The position numbers were made by a program, and so were the translations under genes. From contig DASSKW010000014.1 of NCBI GenBank assembly GCA_035690065.1, positions 1-64,000 on the forward strand: a stretch of 64,000 bases of DNA, read 5' to 3'. The notes under the pieces were generated by a model. That model saw nothing but the letters and a program-made list of their open reading frames with translations. It was not told where the DNA came from and did not search any database. Positions 36,167 to 46,393 of the stretch are shown here, one piece after another; positions within the stretch are counted from its first letter, which is position 1, and each line of letters opens with the position of its first letter. The stretch is from DASSKW01 sp035690065. GTDB lineage: Bacteria > Pseudomonadota > Gammaproteobacteria > Natronospirales > REEB76.

Positions 36167-36950
36167 GGACCGGTCCCGGAATTTTCCTGCCCGTAAAAGT
36201 ATTCAGGGCCTGAACGAAATCGAGCGAGTGTGAAATGAATGGTGCATGCGCGGCACGTGGCAAACAGATGAATTCCGCGTCCTTGATGGCCGATGCCATG
36301 AATTCACCGGCCTGTGATGGGGTCACCCGGTCATACGCACCTGCCATCACCAGAGTCGGCGCAGTGATATGCCTCAGGTCATCACGCAGATCGCTATCCC
36401 GCAGGATCGAAAGTCCTGCCGCCAGACTGCCGGCGTCCGGGTCGCCGCGCGACAGCACGCTGTCACGCAAGGCGCGCAAGGTGGCGCGCGCATGCTGATC
36501 GCCCATCACTTGCAGGGCAAGAAAGCGCCTTACGGTATCGGCAAAATCCAGCGTCAGTTCCGTGGCGAACACATCCAACTGGGCAGGCGGCATGGCGTGC
36601 GGCCAATCCGCTGCGGTGATGAATCTCGGCGTGGTGTTGCTCAGTATCAACCCACGCACGCGCACCGAAAAATGCGCGGCGATTTGCAGACAGACCAGCC
36701 CACCCAATGACCAACCCAGCCAGATCGCGAACGACGGCGCGACTTCGAGCACCTGTTGCGTGACCGCAGCGAGCGAGACCGGCATCGATACTTTGCTGCT
36801 GGCACCGTGCCCGGGCAGATCCACGCTGGTGACGCGATAATGCTTTGCGAGCAGCGGTACTATCGGCTGCCAGACACCGCTGTTCACGCCCCAGCCGTGC
36901 ACCAGCACCAGCTCCGGCCCGCTGCCCCGCACTTCCGTATGCAATTTCAT
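36150..36950 (-). CDS. bioH: Pimeloyl-ACP methyl ester esterase BioH
   Basis: 266 residues of alpha/beta hydrolase. Oxyanion motif '[15 protein letters not shown]', nucleophile Ser in 'WLGWSLGG', Asp in '[11 protein letters not shown]' and His in '[11 protein letters not shown]'. It removes the methyl ester to release pimeloyl-ACP for BioF. Being inside the biotin operon rather than elsewhere is common outside enterobacteria. Overlaps bioF by 4 bp. Confidence 0.95.
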   Translation of the reverse strand: MKLHTEVRGSGPELVLVHGWGVNSGVWQPIVPLLAKHYRVTSVDLPGHGASSKVSMPVSLAAVTQQVLEVAPSFAIWLGWSLGGLVCLQIAAHFSVRVRGLILSNTTPRFITAADWPHAMPPAQLDVFATELTLDFADTVRRFLALQVMGDQHARATLRALRDSVLSRGDPDAGSLAAGLSILRDSDLRDDLRHITAPTLVMAGAYDRVTPSQAGEFMASAIKDAEFICLPRAAHAPFISHSLDFVQALNTFTGRKIPGPVHEYAN

Positions 36951-38128
36951 GCGTGCGGCTCCCGCATCACTTGTTGCAACCCTGCCAGCAACCGGTCCAC
37001 CTGCTGTTCGTCGTGTCCCGCAGTCAGCGTGATGCGCAGCCGCGCGCTGCCCGCCGGGACCGTTGGCGGACGGATCGCGATCACCAGTAATCCGAGTGCG
37101 CGCAGCCTCTCCGAAAGGATCAAAGCCTGTGCGGCATCGCCGATCACCAGCGGTTGGATCGCTGTCGCCGATGGCGACAGCGGCAAGCCTAGCTGTCGCG
37201 CACCGTCACGGAAACGCTGGATCAGGCCATGCAGTTTTTCGCGTCGCCAGGTCTCGGTCCTTGCCAGACGCAATGCCGCCCGCGACGCTTCGGCCAATGC
37301 CGGTGGTGGCGCCGTCGTAAATACATAAGTGCGGGCGCGCTGGATCAGGGTCTCGATCAGGGCCTCGCTGCCAGCCACGAATGCTCCGAAACTCCCCAGC
37401 GCCTTGCCGAGGGTACCCATCAGGATCGGCACTTCATCCATGCCCAACTTAAAGTGTTCAAGACTGCCGCGCCCGGTGGCGCCCAACACACCCACGCCAT
37501 GTGCATCGTCGACCATCAGGAATGCCCCGGCGGCTTGCCCGCACTCCGCCAACTCCGTTAACGGCGCTACGTCGCCATCCATACTGAACACGCCATCGGT
37601 CATCACCAAAGTGGGTCTGTCATCAGGGACAAGTTGCCTGCGTAGTGTGGCGACGTCCGCATGCGGATAGCGTTTGAAACGTGCGCCACTGGCAAGTCCG
37701 GCATCCAGTAATGAAGCGTGGTTCAAGCGATCCTCGAATACCCGATCCCCACGTCTGAGCAGGGCACTCGCGATCCCGAGGTTAGCCATGTAGCCGCTGG
37801 AAAACAGCAGCGCCCGCGGGCGGCCGGTGAATTCTGCCAACTCTTCTTCGAGCGAGTGATGGGCGCGAGTGTGTCCGGTGACCAGATGCGCGGCCCCGGC
37901 ACCCAGCCCGTACTGTTCCAGCGCATCGTGCGCCGCCGCAGCGAGTTGTGGATGTGCCGCAAGTCCGAGGTAATCGTTGCTGGAGAAATTCAGGCAACGG
38001 CTGCCATCGATCGCAAGCTCGACCTGTTGCGGACCTTCGACGATACGGCGCAGACGATACAGTTGCCTGGACTTCAGCGTCTCGAGTTCGTCACGCAGAC
38101 TCGCATCAAGACGTTGCGCGGCGTTCAT
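36947..38128 (-). CDS. bioF: 8-amino-7-oxononanoate synthase BioF
   Basis: 393 residues from the ATG at 38128; the 13 extra residues in the open frame are not family-like. PLP-enzyme marks: '[14 protein letters not shown]', '[21 protein letters not shown]', '[11 protein letters not shown]', '[14 protein letters not shown]', '[10 protein letters not shown]' and the PLP Lys in '[12 protein letters not shown]'. It joins pimeloyl-ACP and alanine. Overlaps bioB by 23 bp. Confidence 0.96.
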   Translation of the reverse strand: MNAAQRLDASLRDELETLKSRQLYRLRRIVEGPQQVELAIDGSRCLNFSSNDYLGLAAHPQLAAAAHDALEQYGLGAGAAHLVTGHTRAHHSLEEELAEFTGRPRALLFSSGYMANLGIASALLRRGDRVFEDRLNHASLLDAGLASGARFKRYPHADVATLRRQLVPDDRPTLVMTDGVFSMDGDVAPLTELAECGQAAGAFLMVDDAHGVGVLGATGRGSLEHFKLGMDEVPILMGTLGKALGSFGAFVAGSEALIETLIQRARTYVFTTAPPPALAEASRAALRLARTETWRREKLHGLIQRFRDGARQLGLPLSPSATAIQPLVIGDAAQALILSERLRALGLLVIAIRPPTVPAGSARLRITLTAGHDEQQVDRLLAGLQQVMREPHA

Positions 38129-39128
38129 GTTCCGCTGCGTGCAAATCGATGTGTGCGTGCCGTTCATCCGCGTGATACGGTTCGGGCCGGATGCCGAGCC
38201 GCGCGAACAATGCCTGGTCTGCTTCCGTATCCGGGTTACCGGTAGTCAACAACTTCTCGCCATAGAAGATGGAATTCGCACCAGCGAAGAAGGTCAAGGC
38301 CTGCATCTCGTCACTCATCTCGCTGCGCCCGGCTGACAGACGCACATGCGCCTTGGGCATCAGGATGCGTGCCACCGCAATCACGCGGATGAAATCGAAA
38401 GGATCGAGACCGGCGCTGCCGAACAGTGGCGTGCCTTCCACCTGCACCAGCTGATTGATCGGTACCGATTCCGGATGCTCCGGCAAGGTCGCCAGCGTGT
38501 GCAACATCTTTGCACGGTCGCGCTTGTCTTCGCCCATCCCGACGATGCCGCCACAGCACACGTGCATGCCGGCAGCACGCACATGCCCGAGTGTGTCGAG
38601 CCGATCCTGGAAACTGCGCGTGGAGATGATCTCCTGGTAATACTCTGCGGAGGTGTCGATATTGTGGTTGTAGTAATCGAGTCCGGCATCTGCCAGACGC
38701 TGCGCCTGTGCCGGAGTCAACATCCCGAGCGTCGCGCAAGTCTCCATCCCGAGCCCGCGCACCGCCACGATCATCTCGATGATCGAATCAAGATCCTTGT
38801 CCTTCGGTGCCCGGTAGGCAGCACCCATGCAGAAACGGGTCGCGCCGCTGTCGTGCGCCAATTTCGCTTTCTCCAGCACTTCCGAGACCGGCATGAGTTT
38901 TTCCGCCTTGAGGCCGGTGTGATATCGCGCGCTCTGCGGGCAATAAGCACAATCTTCCGGACAGGCTCCGGTCTTGATGGATAACAAGGTGGAAACTTGT
39001 ACTGTATTGGGGTCGAAATGATGCCGATGTACGGTATGGGCCTGGAACAACAGGTCGTTGAACTGCAGTGCGAACAGAGCCTGGACCTCGGCAAGCGTCC
39101 AGTCATGACGGATATCAACAACTGACAT
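38106..39128 (-). CDS. bioB: Biotin synthase BioB
   Basis: 340 residues from the ATG at 39128 (GAGGA seven bases upstream); a 15-residue longer frame lacks a ribosome site. The radical-SAM CxxxCxxC is '[14 protein letters not shown]', preceded by '[11 protein letters not shown]'. Later '[14 protein letters not shown]' and 'YYNHNIDTS' carry the residues for the auxiliary cluster, including the Cys in '[11 protein letters not shown]' and '[12 protein letters not shown]'. It inserts sulfur into dethiobiotin. First gene of the operon, divergent from comF across 149 bp. Confidence 0.97.
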   Translation of the reverse strand: MSVVDIRHDWTLAEVQALFALQFNDLLFQAHTVHRHHFDPNTVQVSTLLSIKTGACPEDCAYCPQSARYHTGLKAEKLMPVSEVLEKAKLAHDSGATRFCMGAAYRAPKDKDLDSIIEMIVAVRGLGMETCATLGMLTPAQAQRLADAGLDYYNHNIDTSAEYYQEIISTRSFQDRLDTLGHVRAAGMHVCCGGIVGMGEDKRDRAKMLHTLATLPEHPESVPINQLVQVEGTPLFGSAGLDPFDFIRVIAVARILMPKAHVRLSAGRSEMSDEMQALTFFAGANSIFYGEKLLTTGNPDTEADQALFARLGIRPEPYHADERHAHIDLHAAEHERRATS

Positions 39129-39277
39129 GGGGAATCCTCGTGGCACATGGGTTGCATCAAATGGCATGGACATCCACCATGCCCTGCAAGCTATTCAAAA
39201 TCCGGGACTCGATTTCCTGCTTGGATAGCCCGGCAGTTTAGCCGCAGCCGGGCGTCTGTCAACTCAAGTGCTTATTT

Positions 39278-39985
39278 ATGCTGCACAGTTGGTTAAAAAA
39301 CATACAGGACACCTTTTACTCGCCGACATGTCTGCTGTGTGGCCGGCAAACCGGGGCGAAGCGGGATATCTGTGCTGCGTGTGAACGGGATTTGCCATGG
39401 AACCGGCATGCCTGCCAGCGTTGTGCCGCACCTCTACCGGCTGACGAGGAGTCCAGAGTCTGTGGCCAATGCCTGCGCCATCCGCCAGCCTGGCACGCTG
39501 CGGTTAGCCCGTTGCGCTATGCCTGGCCACTCGATCAACTGATCCAGCGGTTCAAATTCAAGGCCGATCTGGCTACGGGCAATTTGTTGGGTTGCCTGTT
39601 GGCGGGGTATCTGGCCGCAGATCCCGCCCCCCGTCCAGACTGTCTGATTCCAGTCCCGTTGCACCCTGCCCGGCTCAAGGAACGCGGCTTCAATCAAGCC
39701 TTGGAGCTGGCGCGGCCTGTGGGCCGCCGGTTGCGGGTTCCCCTGGTGCCGGAGCTCTGCCGGCGGCTCCGCCACACCGAAGTGCAATCTACCCTCGACG
39801 CAAAATCGAGGCAGCGAAACTTGCAGGGGGCATTCGAAGTCTTTCCCCGGGTGCGGGGGCTGACCGTCGCTATCCTTGATGATGTGGTGACCACTGGCGC
39901 CACGGCTTCGGCTCTGTGTCTTGCCCTGCACGAGGCGGGGGCCAGGGAAGTGAGGGTCTGGAGCCTGGCTCGTGCCGCTGGCTGA
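39278..39985 (+). CDS. comF: ComF family phosphoribosyltransferase-like protein
   Basis: 235 residues. The N-terminal zinc-finger-like half has Cys pairs 'CLLCGRQ', 'CAACERDLP', 'CQRCAAPLP' and 'CGQCLRHPP'. The PRTase half has 'LIPVPLHPARLKERGFNQALELAR' and the PRPP-loop 'VAILDDVVTTGATASALC'. ComF/GntX proteins are linked to DNA uptake in competent bacteria, but the reaction is not settled. Divergent from bioB, a neighbour pair common in proteobacteria. Confidence 0.92.
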   Translation: MLHSWLKNIQDTFYSPTCLLCGRQTGAKRDICAACERDLPWNRHACQRCAAPLPADEESRVCGQCLRHPPAWHAAVSPLRYAWPLDQLIQRFKFKADLATGNLLGCLLAGYLAADPAPRPDCLIPVPLHPARLKERGFNQALELARPVGRRLRVPLVPELCRRLRHTEVQSTLDAKSRQRNLQGAFEVFPRVRGLTVAILDDVVTTGATASALCLALHEAGAREVRVWSLARAAG

Positions 39986-40174
39986 ACGGCCCTGAAAATT
40001 CTTGCAAAGCTGGCGGACTCGGTTAAAATGGGAACTTATTGTTAAATCAAATTCTTAAGCAGTGTTTAGCGACCACCCCGTGGTCTGCGGCTCTGGCCCG
40101 GCATATCCCCCATAATTTCTGTAGCATGATGCAGGCCATGTACAACCTCGATAAAAAATCGTCATGGAGCGGAC
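39986..40174 (+). other. Leader region of the HD-GYP gene
   Basis: 189 bp with no gene. An AT-rich stretch near 40035-40065 could hold a promoter. GACCACCCCGTGGTC at 40070-40084 is a small perfect hairpin. No known RNA family is recognised. Confidence 0.35.
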
Positions 40175-41461
40175 GTGAGTAACCCCAATCAAGTCCGTGT
40201 CGATGCTGACAGCCTTGAGGTTGGCATGTATGTGACGCGTCTCGACCGGCCGTGGACGGAAACCCCATTCCTGTTTCAGGGTTTCTATATCCGCAGCTCC
40301 GACGAGATCGAGGAGTTGCGTCGCTACTGCAAATACGTATTCATCGACACCGAGCAGAGCGGCGGCGGGAGTGAGACCACCGCCGCGCGCGCGGCCAGCA
40401 AGACCGGACCCAGCAGCGAACACACCATCACGGGTGTGACCAGTCTTCGCTACCCCTCGCCACGTACAAGTACCGGCGGAGCGGCTCGCAACCGTACTGT
40501 CTATACCGCATCCGTACCGGTGGAACAGGAGATGAAAGCCGCACGCCGCGTGCATGCCGAAGCCACCGAAGCATTGCAGGAAATCCTCACCGCGCTGCAG
40601 AACGGCGAGCAACTCGACATGGAGCTGGCCAAGCAGACCGTTGAACCGATGGTGGAAAGCGTGTTGCGCAATCCGGATGCGATGATCTGGCTGGCACGCA
40701 TGAAACAGCACGATTCGTACAGCTATCACCACTCGGTCGGCTGTTCAGTCTGGGGCATCGCTTTCGCCCGCCATCTTGGCCTGGATCGCCAGGCGCTCTA
40801 CGAGATCGGTCTGGGCTGCATGCTGTTCGATGTGGGCAAGACCCGGCTACCGACAACCCTGTTGATGAAGCCGCAATCGCTGACCCCTACCGAGATCCAT
40901 GTGGTACGAAATCACGTCGATTACAGTGTCGCGATCCTCGAAAACAGCGACGGCATAACTCGCCGTATCATCGAGATGGTGCACAGCCATCATGAACGTT
41001 TCGACGGCAGTGGCTATCCTGACAAGCTCAAAGGCAACCAGATCCCGACCTTCGCCAAGATCGCCGGCATGGTGGACTGTTACGATGCCATCACCAGCAT
41101 CCGTCCTTATTCGAAACAGCGTTCGCCCTATGAAGCGGTGCGCGAGATCTATACTTGGCGCAATACCTTGTTCCAGACCGAGGTGGTCGAGCAATTCATG
41201 CAGGTCGTCGGGGCATTTCCCACCGGTTCACTGGTGGAATTGAACAGTGGCGCGGTGGGCATAGTCGTCTCCCAGAACGAAGCGCGTCGACTCAGACCGA
41301 AGATCATGGTGGTGCTCGACGAACGCAAGAAGCGTCTGCGGAATTTCGAGACTATCGATCTTCTGAACAATAATGAACTGGAAAAAGTCGAGAAATTGTG
41401 GATCGACAAGTGTCTGGAACCAGGTGCGTACGGAGTTGATCCGCAGGAACTGTATCTTTGA
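40175..41461 (+). CDS. DUF3391/HD-GYP domain protein with altered HD motif
   Basis: 428 residues, GTG start. The N-terminal DUF3391 domain covers about 1-70 ('DADSLEVGMYVTRLDRPW...YIRSSDEIEELRRYCKYVFIDTEQS'). The HD-GYP domain runs about 180-370: 'YSYHHSVGCSVWG', 'HSHHERFDGSGYP' and 'MVDCYDAITSIRPY' are intact. However, the metal-binding HD pair reads FD at residue 218 (TTC codon 40826-40828, 'MLFDVGKTRLP'). HD-GYP enzymes hydrolyse c-di-GMP; loss of the HD histidine may impair one metal site. A GGDEF/EAL gene follows after 24 bp in the same direction. Confidence 0.9.
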   Translation: MSNPNQVRVDADSLEVGMYVTRLDRPWTETPFLFQGFYIRSSDEIEELRRYCKYVFIDTEQSGGGSETTAARAASKTGPSSEHTITGVTSLRYPSPRTSTGGAARNRTVYTASVPVEQEMKAARRVHAEATEALQEILTALQNGEQLDMELAKQTVEPMVESVLRNPDAMIWLARMKQHDSYSYHHSVGCSVWGIAFARHLGLDRQALYEIGLGCMLFDVGKTRLPTTLLMKPQSLTPTEIHVVRNHVDYSVAILENSDGITRRIIEMVHSHHERFDGSGYPDKLKGNQIPTFAKIAGMVDCYDAITSIRPYSKQRSPYEAVREIYTWRNTLFQTEVVEQFMQVVGAFPTGSLVELNSGAVGIVVSQNEARRLRPKIMVVLDERKKRLRNFETIDLLNNNELEKVEKLWIDKCLEPGAYGVDPQELYL

Positions 41462-41485
41462 ATTCCGGCAGCTGGAGAGCAGGCC

Positions 41486-42775
41486 ATGACTGACAAGATT
41501 CTCTCGCTGCGGCCCAACCGCCCTTCGCTCAATCGCTACCTCGCGTCTTATATCCGGCGTACCCAGGATAGCGATCGTCTGCTGGCATTACTGGCGATAC
41601 AGATCAAGCGTGGCCAGGAATTCAGTGCCCTGTTCGGACACAACCGCAGCGAGGCGTTGCTGGAATACATGGCGGAACGGCTGGACAACGTCTGCCGTCG
41701 CGATGACCGCATCATCCGCACCGGCGACTACGAATTCACCATGATATTGCCCGACGTCTTCAATGAAGGGCACGCCATACTCGCTGCCAACAAGATCCTG
41801 CGCTCGCTCGAGACGCCATTCGAGATCGATGGTACGGCAATTACGACCGGTATCCATATCGGCATCGCGCTGTACCCCGAACATGCTGCAACCCCCGAGA
41901 ATCTGGTGCAGCACGCTGCGCTGGCATTGACCTCTGCAGAATCCAACAATCAACCATACGCGGTGTACAGCGCTGCAGCACCGGATGAGATCAGCGACGC
42001 CTGGGATATCGAAGGTGAGATGGATGTCGCGATGCAGAACGGCGAGATGCAGATCTACTATCAGCCCAAGATCAACCTGCGTGGCGGCTTGCCTTGCGGC
42101 GCTGAAGCCCTGTTGCGCTGGCAAAGTCCGCGGCGCGGTCTGGTGCCGCCCAGCATGTTCATCCCTATCGCCTTGCGTACCGGCCAGTTGAAAGCCCTGA
42201 CCTGGTCAGCACTCAACATGTCGCTGGAACATGCCGCCAACTGGCCGATGCGTTTCGGACCGTTGTCAGTGGCAGTAAACATCTCACCTTCCCTGCTGGA
42301 TGATGATTCACTGATCAACCGGGTGGTGGATGCGATGGCGATCTGGGGCACCAAACCCAACCGCTTGATCCTCGAGATCACTGAATCAGCCGTGATGCGG
42401 CATCCGGAACTGAGTTTCGACACCATCCGCGGCCTCAAGGACAAGGGTGTCGGCGTCTCCATCGACGACTTCGGCACCGGCTATTCCTCGCTGGCAAACT
42501 TCAAGAGCATCCCGGCTACCGAACTGAAGATAGATAAAAGCTTTGTGATGAATCTGCTAACGGACAAGGCCGATGCGGGCATCGTGCGTACCATCATCGG
42601 CCTGGGACAGGCCTTCGATCTGCAGGTCGCCGCAGAAGGCGCCGAAGATCTCGAGACGCTGAAGATGCTGAAGAACATGGGCTGTCACAGCGCACAAGGC
42701 TATTACATCAGCCAGCCGCTGCCGCCGGATGCCTTCGTGAAATTCATCAACGAATACACTCCCGCTTCGTTCTGA
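41486..42775 (+). CDS. EAL-domain c-di-GMP phosphodiesterase with degenerate GGDEF
   Basis: 429 residues. The N-terminal ~170 residues have the GGDEF fold, but the signature reads TGDYEF ('RTGDYEFTMIL') rather than GGDEF, so cyclase activity is unlikely. The EAL domain is complete: 'GAEALLRWQ', 'VNISPSLL', 'LILEITESAVM', 'IDDFGTGYSSL', 'LKIDKSFV', 'AAEGAED' and 'QGYYISQPLP'. It should cleave c-di-GMP, perhaps regulated by GTP binding to the degenerate domain. Ribosome site GGAGAG precedes the ATG. Likely co-transcribed with the HD-GYP gene. Confidence 0.92.
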   Translation: MTDKILSLRPNRPSLNRYLASYIRRTQDSDRLLALLAIQIKRGQEFSALFGHNRSEALLEYMAERLDNVCRRDDRIIRTGDYEFTMILPDVFNEGHAILAANKILRSLETPFEIDGTAITTGIHIGIALYPEHAATPENLVQHAALALTSAESNNQPYAVYSAAAPDEISDAWDIEGEMDVAMQNGEMQIYYQPKINLRGGLPCGAEALLRWQSPRRGLVPPSMFIPIALRTGQLKALTWSALNMSLEHAANWPMRFGPLSVAVNISPSLLDDDSLINRVVDAMAIWGTKPNRLILEITESAVMRHPELSFDTIRGLKDKGVGVSIDDFGTGYSSLANFKSIPATELKIDKSFVMNLLTDKADAGIVRTIIGLGQAFDLQVAAEGAEDLETLKMLKNMGCHSAQGYYISQPLPPDAFVKFINEYTPASF

Positions 42776-42784
42776 AATCGGGTC

Positions 42785-43720
42785 TCAACCCGTCGTGAAG
42801 GTGTAATGCAGCAGGATGCCGGCAAACACCGCCGCACCGAACCAGTTGTTGTTCAGAAATGCCTGGAAGCAACGTTGTGGATCACGACGCCGTATCAGAT
42901 ATTGTTGATAGACGGCAAAACCCGTCGCAAAAGCAAGCCCGGCATAATATGCACCGCTGAGTTGCAGGCGATGTCCCACCAGCAATAGCGTCAGCAGCAA
43001 CAATCCCTGCAGGATCCCGACTATCAGCCGATCCAGTTCACCGAACAGGATGGCGGTGGATTTGACGCCGATCTTGAGATCGTCAGGACGATCGACCATC
43101 GCATACATGGTGTCGTAGACCGTGGCCCAGATGATGTTGGCGATGAAGATCAACCAGGCCACGGTCGGCACGCCCCCCGTGGTGGCCGCGTACGCCATCG
43201 GGATACCCCAGCCAAACGCCAGCCCCAGATACGGCTGTGGCAGATAGGTGTAACGTTTCATGAAGGGATACGACATCGCCAGCACCAGTCCGATGACCGC
43301 CAGTCCCACGGTGAGCCAGTTCAAAGTCAGGACTAGTGCAAACGCCACCAAACCCAACAATACAAACAGTGCCAGTGCTTCATAGACATTGACTTCGCGG
43401 GTCGCGAGCGGCCGCGCGCGGGTGCGTTTGACATGCGGATCGAAATTGCGATCCGCAAAATCGTTCATGATGCAACCGGCCGAGCGCATGATGAACACAC
43501 CGATGACGAAGATGACGAACAGTTTCGGCGTGGGGTGTCCGTCCGCGGCCAACCACAAGGCCCACAAGGTCGGCCATAACAACAGGAAACTGCCGATCGG
43601 CCGGTGCAGCCGCATCAGGCGCAGGTACGCCCATGCACGTTCGATGACTTTCGGCAGCCAGCGTTTCATCAACCGGCTGCGACGCAGCTGTTTAAACCAG
43701 GCTTCGATCCGTGCATCCAT
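42785..43720 (-). CDS. ubiA: 4-hydroxybenzoate octaprenyltransferase UbiA
   Basis: 311 residues from the ATG at 43720, which overlaps the ubiC stop (TGATG). Nine-helix UbiA fold with both Asp-rich loops: '[23 protein letters not shown]' and '[22 protein letters not shown]'. It prenylates 4-hydroxybenzoate in ubiquinone synthesis. The ten extra upstream residues in the frame are rejected because the start codon coupling fits 43720. Confidence 0.96.
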   Translation of the reverse strand: MDARIEAWFKQLRRSRLMKRWLPKVIERAWAYLRLMRLHRPIGSFLLLWPTLWALWLAADGHPTPKLFVIFVIGVFIMRSAGCIMNDFADRNFDPHVKRTRARPLATREVNVYEALALFVLLGLVAFALVLTLNWLTVGLAVIGLVLAMSYPFMKRYTYLPQPYLGLAFGWGIPMAYAATTGGVPTVAWLIFIANIIWATVYDTMYAMVDRPDDLKIGVKSTAILFGELDRLIVGILQGLLLLTLLLVGHRLQLSGAYYAGLAFATGFAVYQQYLIRRRDPQRCFQAFLNNNWFGAAVFAGILLHYTFTTG

Positions 43721-44271
43721 CAGGTATCCACTCCCGGCAAGAAACATTCATAGATCAACAATCGCGCAGTCTGTACGCTCAAGACCGAGCGCCGCGCCCA
43801 TAACATGCTCGGCGGTTCCGGCAAATCGCATACGGCTGCCTGATACAGCGCTTCGGACGCTGTCACCTGTCTCACTTCGATCTCGCCGCGCATCGCGTCC
43901 TGCTCCGCGAATACCCGATCTCCCAGCGGCCGGGCACCAAGCTGCTCCAGCCACTGTACAGCCGCATGCTTCGCTGCCAGTGTGCGCCCGAAGACCAAAG
44001 GCTGGGCACCGCACAGATAGACTTCCCGCAACTGTGCCGCGCTACCGGGCGGTACTCCCAACAACTGTGCGTCCCCGGTAGCAAGCTCGATGCCGGTTTC
44101 TTTCAACACCTGAACATGGAATGCATCTTTGGCCAGCGCGCGCAATTTCTGCGTGAGCGAGCCGGTATGCGTCAGCCATTCCCAAAGAGCCGGCGGCCGT
44201 TCGACGGCTGGCCACGTTGTCACCGGGCGCCAGCCGTCAACCGCCAGGCCGATGTTCGAAGGTTGCGCCAT
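43720..44271 (-). CDS. ubiC: Chorismate lyase UbiC
   Basis: 183 residues from the ATG at 44271 ('[17 protein letters not shown]'); ATG codons at 44292 and 44301 are possible but overlap recG. Family features: '[26 protein letters not shown]', '[18 protein letters not shown]' and '[13 protein letters not shown]'. It splits chorismate into pyruvate and 4-hydroxybenzoate, feeding UbiA directly downstream. Confidence 0.92.
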   Translation of the reverse strand: MAQPSNIGLAVDGWRPVTTWPAVERPPALWEWLTHTGSLTQKLRALAKDAFHVQVLKETGIELATGDAQLLGVPPGSAAQLREVYLCGAQPLVFGRTLAAKHAAVQWLEQLGARPLGDRVFAEQDAMRGEIEVRQVTASEALYQAAVCDLPEPPSMLWARRSVLSVQTARLLIYECFLPGVDT

Positions 44272-44278
44272 GGATGGA

Positions 44279-46393
44279 TCAGACTCGTCCATAACGGCCA
44301 TTGTCGCCCAACCAGCGCCGGATTATCTGTGCGACATGTTCCGGTTGCTGTCCCAGCAAGTGTGCTGCAGCACGCTGTACTTCCGGGACCAATGCAGCAT
44401 CACGGGTCAGGTCAGCGATCCGCAGTTTCAATTCGCCGGCCTGCCGGGTGCCCAGCATCTCACCGGGGCCACGCAACTCCAGATCGCGACGTGCGATCTC
44501 GAAGCCATCGTTGGTCTCGCGCATGGCCTTGAGGCGCGCGCGCGCGGTACTCGAAAGCGGTGCGTGGTAGAGCAGTACACAACTTGATTCGACCCGGCCA
44601 CGTCCCACCCGGCCGCGCAGTTGGTGCAACTGCGACAAACCCAAACGCTCGGCATTCTCGACGATCATGAGACTCGCATTCGGGACATCCACGCCCCCTT
44701 CGATGACAGTCGTCGCGACCAGCAACTGGGTATCGCCGGACTTGAAGTGCGCCATGGCGCGTTCCTTGTGCGCGGCTTGCATACGTCCGTGCACCAGCCC
44801 GACGCGCAGTTCAGGCAGCGCCACGGTTAGCGCTGCCGCAGTATCTTCAGCGGCCTGGCATTGCAGCACATCCGATTCTTCAATCAACGGACACACCCAA
44901 TACACCTGCCTGCCTTCGAGGCAGGCATGCCGGACGCGTGCGACCACTTCATCGCGACGCGCCTCGGTTAACACCACAGTCTTCACCGGCGTCCGCCCCG
45001 GCGGCAATTCGTCTATGGAAGATACATCCAGATCCGCATAGGCGGTCATCGCCAGGGTGCGCGGGATCGGCGTCGCTGTCATGATCAGTTGATGGGGTCG
45101 ATACCCCCCAGCCGCCCCTTTCTCGCTCAACGCCAGGCGCTGATGTACACCGAAACGATGCTGCTCATCGATGATCGCCAGCGCCAACGACTGAAATTCC
45201 ACCTCCTCCTGGAACAGGGCATGGGTACCAATCGCGAATGTGGCCTTGCCCTCCTGCAACGCGGCAAGCGCTTCGCGGCGTGCACCCGCTTTCATGCGTC
45301 CGCTCAGTAGTAACGGTTCGATGCCGAGCGGCACGAACCAGTCCCTGAAATTGCGGTAATGCTGTTCGGCAAGCAATTCGGTGGGCGCCATCAGCGCCGC
45401 CTGGAATCCGTCTCCGATGCAGGCCAGGGCCGCTATCGCCGCGACTACCGTCTTGCCGCAACCGACATCGCCCTGCACCAGTCTCAGCATCGGATGCGCT
45501 TGCGCCAGATCATGCAATATCTCCGCGCTGACCCTTTGTTGCGCATGGGTCAACTGGAACGGCAAAGACTCGCGAAAACGTCGCGACAATCCCGATTCCT
45601 TGCCGATGCTATGTGCATCGCTGCGTTCGGCATTCAGCCGCAATTGCCGCAGGCTCAGGTGATGTGCAAGCAGTTCCTCGAACGCGAGGCGTTGCTGCAC
45701 CGGATGTGAGCCATCCATCAACAGGGCCACCGGCGCATCCGTCGGCGGCCGGTGTACATAGCGCACCGCGTCCGCCAGCGCCGGCATGGTGTTCTGCGAG
45801 AGGACAGCAGCGGGCAACAACTCCGGCAATAATCCTGGATTGGATTCCAGAATCTTCAACGCCTGATCGGTAAGCGCGCGCAACTTTAATTGTGCGATGC
45901 CCTCGGTCGCGGGATAGATCGGAGTGAGCGCGGATTCATGCGGCATCGCAACCCCGGGCATCACCATCCGGTATTCCGGATGGATCATCTCGAGCGTGAC
46001 TGCGCCCGAACGCGCTTCACCGTAACAGCGCAGGCGCACACCGCGCGCCAGCGCATCGGCTTGCGCCTGGTTGAAATGGAAAAAGCGTAAAGTGATCGCG
46101 CCGGTCCCGTCGCTGATCCGTACCAGTAGCATCCGGCGGCGGCGGATCACGATCTCGGCCAGTTGCACTTCACCCTCGATCGCAGCCGGCAGTCCGGGGC
46201 GCAACGCACCGATGGGTGTGATCCGCGTGCGGTCTTCGTAACGTGTGGGGAGATGAAACAGCAGATCGGACACGTTGTAGATGCCCAGCCGCTCCAGCCG
46301 CTCTGCAACCTGCGGCCCGACTCCACGCAAGCGCGTGATCGGCACCGGCCCTGAGTATGTCTTGCCTGCGGCCTGCATCCGTGCTGCCGTCAC
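44279..46393 (-). CDS. recG: ATP-dependent DNA helicase RecG
   Basis: 704 residues. N-terminal wedge/OB domain ('LLFHLPTRYEDRTRITPIG', 'LLVRISDGTGAITLRFFHF'), then helicase motifs: Walker A variant 'LVQGDVGCGKTVVA', DEQH box 'AIIDEQHRFGV', 'LIMTATPIPRTLAM', 'VYWVCPLIEES', 'ATTVIEGGVDVPNASLM' and 'QLRGRVGRG'. It remodels stalled forks and Holliday junctions. It overlaps ridA by 4 bp. Confidence 0.97.
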   Translation of the reverse strand: MTAARMQAAGKTYSGPVPITRLRGVGPQVAERLERLGIYNVSDLLFHLPTRYEDRTRITPIGALRPGLPAAIEGEVQLAEIVIRRRRMLLVRISDGTGAITLRFFHFNQAQADALARGVRLRCYGEARSGAVTLEMIHPEYRMVMPGVAMPHESALTPIYPATEGIAQLKLRALTDQALKILESNPGLLPELLPAAVLSQNTMPALADAVRYVHRPPTDAPVALLMDGSHPVQQRLAFEELLAHHLSLRQLRLNAERSDAHSIGKESGLSRRFRESLPFQLTHAQQRVSAEILHDLAQAHPMLRLVQGDVGCGKTVVAAIAALACIGDGFQAALMAPTELLAEQHYRNFRDWFVPLGIEPLLLSGRMKAGARREALAALQEGKATFAIGTHALFQEEVEFQSLALAIIDEQHRFGVHQRLALSEKGAAGGYRPHQLIMTATPIPRTLAMTAYADLDVSSIDELPPGRTPVKTVVLTEARRDEVVARVRHACLEGRQVYWVCPLIEESDVLQCQAAEDTAAALTVALPELRVGLVHGRMQAAHKERAMAHFKSGDTQLLVATTVIEGGVDVPNASLMIVENAERLGLSQLHQLRGRVGRGRVESSCVLLYHAPLSSTARARLKAMRETNDGFEIARRDLELRGPGEMLGTRQAGELKLRIADLTRDAALVPEVQRAAAHLLGQQPEHVAQIIRRWLGDNGRYGRV

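Noticed and set aside
39256..39299. Possible BirA operator between bioB and comF (CTGTCAACT ... GGTTAAAAA)
   Set aside because: The half-sites are imperfect and about 25 bp apart instead of the ~15-16 bp of known BirA operators, and the right half lies inside the comF coding region.
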